Source of the DNA: Bemisia tabaci
Lineage: Eukaryota; Arthropoda; Insecta; Hemiptera; Aleyrodidae
Assembly: GCF_918797505.1 (NCBI RefSeq)
Contig: NC_092795.1
Coordinates: 18,587,131-18,651,130 of the forward strand
DNA length: 64,000 nucleotides
Direction of reading: 5' to 3'
Positions 56,080-64,000 of this stretch are shown here, piece after piece (position 1 is the stretch's first letter; each line of letters opens with the position of its first letter). The translations under genes were made by a program, and so were the position numbers. The notes below the pieces were generated by a model. That model ran no database searches. It was not told where the DNA came from and was given only the letters and a program-made list of their open reading frames with translations.

Positions 56080-57260
56080 TCTTTCCACTCACAACAACGC
56101 GAAGAACAGTGAGAGAATATGCGAAGTTAGGTTCGAGCCTAACATACAACTATTTTAACTCTGCAGTGGGCCGGGTTGCATACACTCGATTTTGCGGGCG
56201 AAATGTGTTCGCAGCCAACGTGCGCAAGCAATAAACGGCTCTCTCTCTCGCGATAGGGTACACGCAAGGATGCGCATAGGCGGTTCTAGACTCTCATGTT
56301 TGGGGGTGCCCGGAGGTGAAAAATGTCGGAGACTGGCCCCGAAGGGGAAGGTCGCTTAGGGGAGGACGGGGAGGACTAAGTTTCGGCCCTCAAGTTTTAT
56401 CCCTTTCCTCCCATCCTTTCTCCTTTTCTCTCCTTCCTTTCTACTTAAATACCTATAAATTCAACGTAAAAAATTTTTAGCAAAACTTTCCATCAAAACT
56501 ACATTCTTACCATAAAAAAACAGTAGAATCTTTGTAAAACACGGCTATCAATATTAATTCTGTTTAAAAAAGTTTCAATTAATTGCTGGGATTTTTACTC
56601 AGTGTGAGCGAATACAGAATCTTTAAAATCAGTATAATTTGGTCTTTTTTATATTAAATTCTATACTGATTAAAAAAGCAATAAATAGAGGTGAAGGAAG
56701 AAGAAGGTCTCTTTCACGGTTCCGGTAACCGCACTTCATTTTTGCTTGGGGGTGCCCGGCACCCACTGGCACCCCCGTAGAACCGCCTATGAGGATGCGA
56801 TCAGTGTTTTTCTCGAGCGTAAGCAGCCCGGCCCATCGTAAATTAGCTTCATGTTGTGTCCCAACCCGACTTCGTAAATTTTTCTATGATCTAACGCTCC
56901 GTGCATCAGTTAAATGCCGATTTTTTTTTTTTGGAAAGCATCTCAGTTTTTTAGAATTGCGGTACAAATCTGTGTGAAAGGAACGTCCAAATATTTGTTC
57001 GTTAAAGTCGTCACGCTCAAGAAGAACACTAATTACACAGGTGCCCTTACAAGAAAGCCGTTGGCAGATCTCAGATTTCGCCCACAGATTCGAGCGTATG
57101 CAACCCGGCCCACCTAGGAGTTAAAATAGTTGCATGTTAGGTTCGAACCCAACTTCGGATATTCCTCCGTTGTCTTACGCTCCGCGCATTGTTCAAATGC
57201 AGAGTTTATCTTTTGGAAAGGCATCTCGGTTGGTTAATATCGCGTTGTTTTGTTTGCAAT
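56080..57260. repeat. Repeat complex: one inverted and two tandem units, 277-bp period
   Basis: GAGCGTAAGCAGCCCGGCCC at 56815 and GAGCGTATGCAACCCGGCCC at 57092 begin two direct units of 277-bp period; both continue to TAACGCTCCGTGCAT or TTACGCTCCGCGCAT and then GGAAAG(G)CATCTCGG-like sequence. At 56087-56200 the same sequence lies in reverse (GGGCCGGGTTGCATACACTC). The hAT-like element 56275-56791 sits between the inverted unit and the direct pair. GGTTCGAACCC inside resembles a pol III B box, but no A box is convincing. Confidence 0.65.
56275..56791. mobile_element. 517-bp hAT-like element, perfect TIR and 8-bp duplication
   Basis: CATAGGCGGTTCTA at the left end is exactly mirrored by TAGAACCGCCTATG at the right. 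AGGATGCG stands directly on both sides (56267-56274 and 56792-56799) without mismatch. Subterminal GGGGGTGCCCGG occurs near each end. No transposase ORF, so it is nonautonomous. The intact duplication marks it as the freshest insertion in the window. Confidence 0.85.
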
Positions 57261-58088
57261 GTTACTTCTCTGTTAAATGAGGAGCCTAGAGGAAGTTGTG
57301 CGTGTTATTTTTGGATGATCCCAATTCCAAAGAGGGTAATGGAAAACGGTCACATATTTATGCTGACTGTTGGACTTTCCGCCTCACATTTTTGCCCACA
57401 GGAGGCAAAATTCATTCCGAAACCGCTTTAATTTTAGCAATCGTCGAGAGAAGTAGTTTTGTAAAAGCGTGCACAACCAACGCGAAGCCAGAGGCGTTGG
57501 TTGGAATGTTTTCTGATCGCCCAGTAAAACAGGAAAACCCTGAGGTAAACTGGGGAACACCTCTGCCGATCCGACCGGTCACTCTCGGAAGACCCTACCA
57601 CTTCCACCTCCACCGCATCAGCCGCCTATAGACCTGATTGTTGTTACAGTGTTGTCAAGTTATACCGAAAATGAATTCCGACGGCAGGTCTGTTGTTTTT
57701 CTGCGGATCTCGACGCTGTGCCACGGAGCAGCAAAAATTTAAGAAAAATTCTCTCTACGGGTCAAAATGAAATCTCAATCTGGCTTGCCACGGGAAGATA
57801 CTGTAAGTCCATTTGGGTGTTGCCAAACGGGACTTCTCCCAGAAACATATTTATTTTTAACGGGAAGTTATGATTATTCCCCCCACGAATATTTTAGGGA
57901 TCCCAGATTGATCTACAAATGATCTTTTTTTAAAATCCCACTCGCAATTTTTTTTTCACCAGAAAACTGCCGGACATTACCACCTGAAGCCAAATGTCCT
58001 AAGTACTTGATTTTTGATTCATCCGATGCCTACCATTTATTTTCCTTTCGTTACAGTCGGTAAAAATCAGCAAAAGTTTGGAAATACA
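57261..58088. other. No firm gene
   Basis: ORFs at 57296-57631 and 57649-57873 are open but show no domain or splice logic. Not called. Confidence 0.3.
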
Positions 58089-58302
58089 CACTGGAAAAAA
58101 AACACATTGGACCAGAGTCCAGACTTTTGAAAACATTGACAAGAAAAAATACTCTTCATTCAATCGGATTTTTCCTTGAATCAAAACAAAATCCGCTTAA
58201 ATTAAGAGGCTTGGTTCTTGATTTAAGTTAGATTCTGATTGAATCAAAAAGTACTTTTTCTTGTCGATGTTTTTTTAAGAGTCTGGACTCTAGATCCAAT
58301 TT

Positions 58303-58345
<43 letters not shown>

Positions 58346-58351
58346 CCAGTG
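58089..58351. mobile_element. CACTGG-family MITE, copy 8 (subfamily B), expanded T run
   Basis: The ends are CACTGGAAAAAAAACACATT and CCAGTG, with CA directly outside both (58087-58088 and 58352-58353). The terminal T run, 7-11 in sister copies, is 42 T here (58304-58345), which explains the 263-bp length. Confidence 0.85.
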
Positions 58352-58775
58352 CATGTCGCAATTTTCGCACTCTTATCCTTGTGAATATTTGTATTTTTTT
58401 GTCAATCTGGCCACGTTGGAATGGAAATACGCTTCTTCGTCTCGGAATCGACGATTTATCGAATATGACAGTGCCGCCACGCCGTTTTCGGTCAATTTGC
58501 TGTCGACCACGGACCCATGTTTGGCCTATGTCTAGTTCAGGACTTTTAAAATAGACCTGTTGTGAAGATTTACGGCAGGTAAACAGCCCGAATAATTTCG
58601 TCCCTTTACCTCGCTCTCACTCACGCCTTCGTCCTTCGTTTCTGTGATTTCACCTTTTCTTCGCCAACATTCGCCCCTCACCTCCGACGGTTCCCGGAAT
58701 TTTCCCGCCAGTTTAAAAGCGGACCGCTATCTCTGCGTTGCTAAGGAAGAACCACTTCTTTCTAGTAGAAGTCCG

Positions 58776-58937
58776 ATGTATTTACGCGGTTTTTCTACCG
58801 TTGAAGTCGGGACCGGGGTTCAACTCGACGATGAATCGATTCTCGAATCGTTATCGAATGAGTTAAATGAATATCATCGCCAGAATAGAAATGTATCGAT
58901 CATTCCGATCGATAGCGATTTAACACTCGACCCGCAG
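58776..58937 (+). CDS. Doubtful first coding exon overlapping repeat-derived sequence
   Basis: ATG at 58776 opens 54 codons ending in phase 0 at a CAG|GTACGAGT donor. The peptide is acidic and polar (QLDDESILESLSNELNEYH, then IIPIDSDLTLDPQ), with no domain I recognise. A CT-rich, GC-raised leader lies upstream (58560-58770). However, the ends of the second half, GAATCGTTATCGAATGA and ATCGATAGCGATTTAACACT then CGACCCGC, closely match the foldback at 37368-37470 over the same ~92-bp span. Either a repeat was captured as coding sequence or this is not an exon. Start context is weak. Confidence 0.3.
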
Positions 58938-60412
58938 GTACGAGTTGGGGAGCATTGATGATCCAGTCAAGGGAAAACACCGCATGTACAACCGTTGCAA
59001 ATTGATTTAGGTGGTTGTAAACATGGGACGTTTACCGCATGAAAATCCAGGGATATCATTTTATGTAGCAGTTTTAAAGGCTGTTTTATCATTTATTTTT
59101 TTTTAAATTAGCGGAAATCCCATGTTCGGAGTCACGGGTCTATGTGCTTTGCAATAGATTATTTAAAGGATGATTATTTCATTAATTGAGTTATTTATCT
59201 CCTCTTCCTGCTTTCCAATTTCTTCTTCTTCTATTTTTCTTTTTTTCTTTGCATTCTTGTTTTTCCATTTTCTTTTCTTCTCTCTCCATCTTGCTTAGAA
59301 TCGTTGAAAAAAATTAAGATTCGTCTTTAACTCTCTCTTTCCAATTTCAACGATTATCTGCTAATGCACTAGGATGATTCATATAGTTTTTTTGTCTTCA
59401 ATCAATATGTGACAATCCAGATGAGCCAGGCTACTTCAAAATGTTTGAATCAATGAAGAATTTTTTTTTTAAACTTTATTTCGGGCGTGTTCGTCGCGCG
59501 TAGTGGCCGCTGGGGGTTTTGACGTGTAACGGCTTGTGGGAGCTCTTAATAATCGTAGTTACTTCAAAAATTTCTATAACGTTTGAATGTCGAAATGTCT
59601 TCTTTTTCTTTTTTAACTAAACGTGACCACTTTTGGAGTAGGAGTAATGATAAATGCTTTCGTTCAATAGGAGACATCATTCGAAGAGGAGAAGGCGGGC
59701 TTGCTAAACTTAAGCACAGCTCGAAATAATAAGCATGCATCATTCTCGTAATGACTCGCCGTCTGGTGCAACGCGCCTCCAGACTAAAATAATATTATTT
59801 CCCTTCAAATATGGCAATAGTGTGGCGCTTGTTATGATACTAAAAGTTGAAGTCATTTCATAAACCTGACTGCGTCTCTGCAACTTTGCGTGTAGGTAAA
59901 TCGGTCGATCCTCAAACGTAACGTGCACATCTTCTGATGAGCCTCGAAGCCCATCGGAACGGATAGACGTTAGTCCCTTCAAAAAATTCACATGCTGCGT
60001 TTAAAAATCGATCGATTCGAATAGGCAAGCTGCCACGGTGCATAATAGCCAAATACTCTCAATAAATCAACACTTTTCGGTGTTTGGTAAATAGCAGAAA
60101 CCGCGTTGAATAACGCAGATGATACGTGTCAAGCAGTATCACGCAAAATCGAAAATTTATCAAATATTTCTAGGGAGCTAGGGTGAATTTGCTAACTTTA
60201 AGTAGTTCGGGTGTTTCTGAAAAGAAGGCTCGCAAATTTCATGAAGTGCTGCTACTGTACCACCCATACAGATCCCCTGCTCTTCGCACGTATATGCAGG
60301 GACCATCCATCGTCTGTCCGATAAACTGAATCGGTCGATGATAGAACTGAACATAAACCTAATCTGGTGGTCCCTGAGCTTCATTAAAATGTCTGCATTC
60401 TAAGACTCATCA
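58938..60412. other. No gene recognised
   Basis: CT-rich tract at 59205-59295. A minus-strand ORF at 59740-59991 has no known motif. Otherwise AT-rich. Confidence 0.4.
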
Positions 60413-60414
60413 TA

Positions 60415-60632
60415 CAGGGTGATCTAAAAGTTTCTCAGCACCAGCGCCTGGCATCAGGCATCACCCCTGTTACTTTCGAACAAGTAGAGGTAAAGATTTG
60501 AAATTTTGTGAGGATACTCCGAGGTCAAAGGCAACGAATTTTGTGACCCTTCCAAGTTTTATGGAATCACATTGTGAAGGGCCAAGAGCCCTGGAGGCCA
60601 TGAGGGTATTGCTAGACTTTTGGATCATCCCT
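60415..60632. mobile_element. 218-bp Tc1/mariner-type MITE, TA target
   Basis: CAGGGTGATCTAAAAGT at the left is mirrored by ACTTTTGGATCATCCCT at the right, with TA outside both ends (60413-60414 and 60633-60634). CAGGGTG...-type ends and TA duplication are usual for Tc1/mariner derivatives. No ORF. Confidence 0.65.
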
Positions 60633-60787
60633 TACATGTCGGATAGAACGTAGACCAAGTCAACTCAGCAGTGGTGTAACTTGCAGCCCCCCTCAATACA
60701 CCCCCCTCCCCCTAGGATCGATTGAGGAATTAAATTTTAATAAAATATTGTAAATTCCAGCAGGCTATTGGTCTCCATAGAGCCGTG

Positions 60788-61040
60788 CTGCCGTGCTAAG
60801 GAAGAACGCCGTATGAACATTCGAGAGTTGCCAAATTTTCACCAATAAAATGTTTAGTTTGAGGAAAATTGTCGATATTTTTCCTTAAAATTTTCAGACT
60901 TCTTAGACCAAATTGCAAGAGAAATCACCTGACAAAATGGAATGAAAATATTCATGAATTTCCTTGAAAAACTAGTGATTTGTCGAAAGAAATGTGGCAA
61001 CGCCTGAAGGTTCATACGGCGTTTTTCCTTAGCACGGCAG
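60788..61040. mobile_element. Intact TGCTAAGG-family foldback, 253 bp
   Basis: CTGCCGTGCTAAGGAAGAAC is mirrored by TTTTTCCTTAGCACGGCAG, and ACGCCGTATGAAC by GTTCATACGGCGT. The arms are about 55 bp with AT-rich sequence between. CGTG stands directly outside both ends (60784-60787 and 61041-61044), a possible 4-bp target duplication. At least seven partial relatives lie elsewhere in the window. Confidence 0.75.
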
Positions 61041-61129
61041 CGTGGGTCCCTTTCCATTGCGGGTCCCGTGGGCCCTACATTTTCGCCATCGCAACTGAAG
61101 ATCTGGTGGTGTTCTCCTGGCTGTGGGAT

Positions 61130-61470
61130 GGGAATAAGGTCCTTTTACGGGTGAGTCTGGCAGCGTCGCGGCGGTGGCGGCAAGCGTTCTTAATGAAACT
61201 GGCCGGGCTCCAGAAGTGCATACATCGACGGCCTGACCGGGCGACCGGACCGCCCGACCGGGGACCGGGGAGTTGGACGTCGTCCGAGGACTCCGCGGCG
61301 ATCCTATTAGTCCGTGCCCGGGCCCACGGCAAGGCTCGGTAATTTATTCATCGCAGCACCGGTGCTTGGTGCAAATATTGAGCAAAGAGCTAAGATGCTT
61401 AATTACCGCCCCGGCCACCGGTTCCCCACCCCCTCCCGACACCACTCCTCCCCTGGACCAGGTTCATCAT
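61130..61470. other. GC- and CpG-rich pocket
   Basis: Dense CG dinucleotides (GGCGGTGGCGG, GGGCGACCGG) follow the foldback. ORFs on both strands are open because of composition. No start site, domain or splice pattern is convincing. Confidence 0.3.
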
Positions 61471-61618
61471 TTCACGTGCCGATTTATCATCCTTGATTTT
61501 ATTCAGGTGAATCCCGGTCAAATCCGAATTTACATCTTCGAATTTTCACCCTCCCTTGTGTCGAAGACTTGAATCGTAGGACCTCTAGCATCGCTCGGAC
61601 GAGGACGCATTAGAAATT

Positions 61619-62045
61619 AGATGAGGTTGAAGAAGAAAAGGGAAGGGAAGAAGAAGAAGAAGACGGAGAAGCTGAGGAGGAGGGAAACCTGGATGATGAG
61701 GATAGACAAGGAGAAAAAGTGGGAGAAACATAGGGTGAAGGGGATAGGGACGAGGAAGGGAAGAAAGGAGAGAAGAAGAAGAAGACGGAGAAGCTGAAGA
61801 GGATAGTCAAGGAGAAAAAGTGGGAGAAACGTACAGAAAAGAAAAAGAACAGAGAAAGAACATGAAAAGAACAAGGAAGAGAAAGGGGGAAAAGGAGTAG
61901 AAGATGTGGCAGAAGAAAACAAGGATCATGTACAGTTTCTTTTTCATCCTCTCCGTTACCTCTTCTCTGCTCATCTCCTTTTTCATTTCTCCTCTTCTTC
62001 GTTTTCTTTTTATATTCCTCTTCACTTTTTCTTATTCTTTTACCG
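61619..62045. repeat. Polypurine tract followed by pyrimidine tract
   Basis: From 61619 to 61918 the sequence is AG-rich (GAAGAAGAAGAAGACGGAG twice, at about 61647 and 61776, a 129-bp direct duplication). From 61938 to 62045 it is CT-rich. The halves are roughly complementary. All ORFs here are low-complexity. Confidence 0.75.
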
Positions 62046-62089
62046 CGTTTGCTCTGACTCTTTCGTAGTTTCCAAGAAGAAATTCATGT

Positions 62090-62156
62090 TGTTCCATCGA
62101 AGGAAATTTGGCAAAATTTTAAGGCTCGTATGGCGTTCTTCCTTAGCTCGATAGAA
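62090..62156. repeat. Right arm of the TGCTAAGG family, fragment
   Basis: GAAATTTGGCAAAATTTTAA then CGTATGGCGTTCTTCCTTAG matches the right-arm signature. The last bases (CTCGATAG) have diverged. Confidence 0.5.
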
Positions 62157-64000
62157 CAAGGATGGGGTGTTATGCGAACTGGAGTAATCGATTCATATTT
62201 CTTGCCGGCGTAAAATGTCAAATTCGGAGGGCAGCTTTTTCCGCGAACGTGCCACTATGTTATGAATGTGGGGGCGGTGGAGGAGGTATTGTGTCGTTAA
62301 CGAGCCGCCCTCTGTTATTAGTTACAGTTCCGCCAGTTAGCCGCGACTTACCGGAATCGCGTTCCCCGGTTCTCCGACTCCTGATTTGCTTTGTCGTCAA
62401 ATGGTGCCAGAATTTACGGAATTTCCCCGAAAGTGAGCACTGGACTTCCTCTCCTTACAATGAAGCGCTCCAGGAAACTAGGCACGGTCCAGACGCCGGG
62501 ACCCTCCCCTTTATAGCAAACTGTGATGCCCAGATCCAAGTCTAAGATAAGACTGTATAGTTACATTCAATATTCACCATGTCATCACCACGGTTTATCT
62601 CCGTGATCGCGCTTCTACAGTTAAAATTCGAGATTTTCTGGCATTTATTAGAAAAGTTGGCAACGTGCCCAGGAATAGCCTATAAGTGTTGGACCTCGAT
62701 AATATTTTGGCAATTTTTAGCTCCGCAGTTCCAGTAAAGGGGTTACCGGTTTACAAGTTATGATACTGCGATGTCATTTTTAAAACCACTAAAATTAAAG
62801 TTTATGCACGGAAAATTCCCACAGAATAATAACATGCTTGATCTTCAGGAAACTTGTTATCATAAATAGATAAGCCCAGGGATAGAGGTTAGCACATTGA
62901 TAGGCGATCAATGTTTAAACTCAGAGTTTTTTAAGTTTATGACTCTAGTATAATTTTTTGATTACGGCTTTAAAACGGCGAAAGTAGCTACTGTTAATTA
63001 ATGCGGCAGAAGTTATCTTCATGTTTCTAACCAATCCCTTACGTTTTCCTTCTTCAAAAATTAAGGAAGTTCTGCTCGGTCGTCGTAAAATAACTGTACA
63101 TATATGTGCGAAAACGCTTGACATTTGTATCAGCACTCAAAAGAGATGGCATCAATTTATTTGCGTCATAAAACCTGTCGAAATAAAATACTAAGTGTGA
63201 GAAGTCCTCGTTAAATGACTTAAAAGTAAATATATATATCGGCAAGGACTTTGAAAGCAGAACAACTGTGCAATGTATTAATTGACCTATAATTTTGCGA
63301 CATTTTTAGTCATTTTATACTTCCTCCACTTTGGAAGTCATCATTCTCTCGGGAAGTGGCTAGCAATGCTTAAAAGGCCTGTATAGTCTCGTTTAAAAAT
63401 GACCAGGGTCTGAGCCCCACCTCTGTTTATCAATTTTTTACTTTCCGGGGGGCGGGAATCGATCATCAAAGGAGGAAAGGAACTGCGAGATAACTATTCG
63501 TACATCGGGGCAGTGTAAACTGCCTACCCTACGAATTGAAGGCAATTTTGCGCAGCGTTTGCACTTACATATAGTAGTTCCAGAATGATTTAAATCTTTG
63601 GTCGAATCCTCTTGGGAGATTGATTTTCTTAGTAAGATTTATTTAGGAAATAAATAAGAATTATCTTGTTATCATCGAACGTTCCTCACTAAGGATTCAG
63701 GCGATTTTCAATAATGACGAACAAGACACGTGTATTTTAGTATCAATCCTTCACCAGAGAGATCCGCCTCGAATTAGAGATCCCTCCATAGTAGACAGTC
63801 GAAGTAGGGCAGACAGCGAGCGCAGACCAGGCGAAATTTTGCGAACAGTCCAGGTTTTGCACGATGTCGCGATGGAATTGGATAAAGCAATACTCGGTCG
63901 TCTAACTTGAGACCTGAGGTTCTAAGGCCGCGTGGCCACAGGTGGCTCATTCATTGCCATCGGGCCATCTCTGGTGGCGTTTGTTTTGGGTATTTCACCA
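62157..64000. other. No gene recognised to the end of the window
   Basis: A GC-raised pocket at 62160-62520 carries a 127-codon ORF without any domain. The remainder is AT-rich. Nothing else is supportable. Confidence 0.35.

Noticed and set aside
56130..57145. tRNA or SINE suggested by GGTTCGAACCC and GGTTCGAGCC
   Set aside because: No A box at proper distance and no acceptor stem or cloverleaf; kept only as an unclassified repeat.
1..64000. CRISPR array, operon or phage-like system
   Set aside because: No regularly spaced direct repeats with unique spacers, no bacterial gene packing and no Shine-Dalgarno patterns; the window is eukaryotic in style.

Overview
This window looks like an intergenic and intronic stretch of a eukaryotic, probably arthropod, nuclear genome. 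It is AT-rich on average with short GC- and CpG-dense pockets. I see no long ORFs, operons, Shine-Dalgarno sites or bacterial gene packing. Dispersed inverted-repeat elements, homopolymers and purine tracts are abundant. The element whose arms carry TGCTAAGGAAGAAC, and the overall repeat style, remind me of whitefly (Bemisia) sequence. That is an unverified impression, not a result.

Protein-coding content is sparse. Two ATG-initiated first coding exons have reasonable support: 9743-9925 (+), 61 codons below a CpG-rich CCAAT-containing region, and 49670-49993 (+), 108 codons of an acidic Ser/Asp/Asn-rich protein start below a CpG-dense segment and a long leader. Both end in phase 0 at a GT donor. 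I recognise neither product. A third candidate exon, 58776-58937 (+), overlaps sequence shared with an inverted-repeat element at 37.4 kb and is therefore doubtful. A TATA box and an arthropod-type initiator at exact canonical spacing lie at 8201-8235, and a full match to the CTCF core consensus lies at 27851-27865.

Most interpretable sequence is mobile-element debris. (1) Eight copies of a ~228-bp near-palindromic element with CACTGG...CCAGTG ends, plus a 188-bp relative (2230-2417) and a 403-bp relative (40150-40552), are mostly flanked by variable 2-bp target duplications (TA, GA, TG, TG, CA, CG, CA). (2) Four hAT-like MITEs of 161-164 bp have CAGTGGC ends and imperfect 8-bp duplications, and a 517-bp hAT-like element (56275-56791) has perfect 14-bp inverted repeats and a perfect 8-bp duplication. 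(3) A ~1.48-kb foldback-like element (25990-27465) ends in opposed clusters of a GTCCA/TGGAC motif and carries an 88-bp loop-less palindrome. (4) A TGCTAAGG-arm foldback family is present, intact at 60788-61040. (5) Retroelement remains include three tandem copies of an endonuclease GDFNAKVGK segment near 44.0-44.46 kb and a reverse-transcriptase YCDE motif near 54.1 kb, both on the minus strand. (6) Several other foldbacks, a TA-flanked Tc1/mariner-type MITE, tandem dimers, polypurine/polypyrimidine tracts and long poly-T runs complete the picture.

There is no visible multi-gene system. The most novel material is the architecture of the nonautonomous elements: array-type termini, one pair of ends driving three unrelated internal sequences, a nested insertion, and a possible exon made from a repeat. 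Many short ORFs in the window lack an ATG or lie inside repeats, and these are left out.
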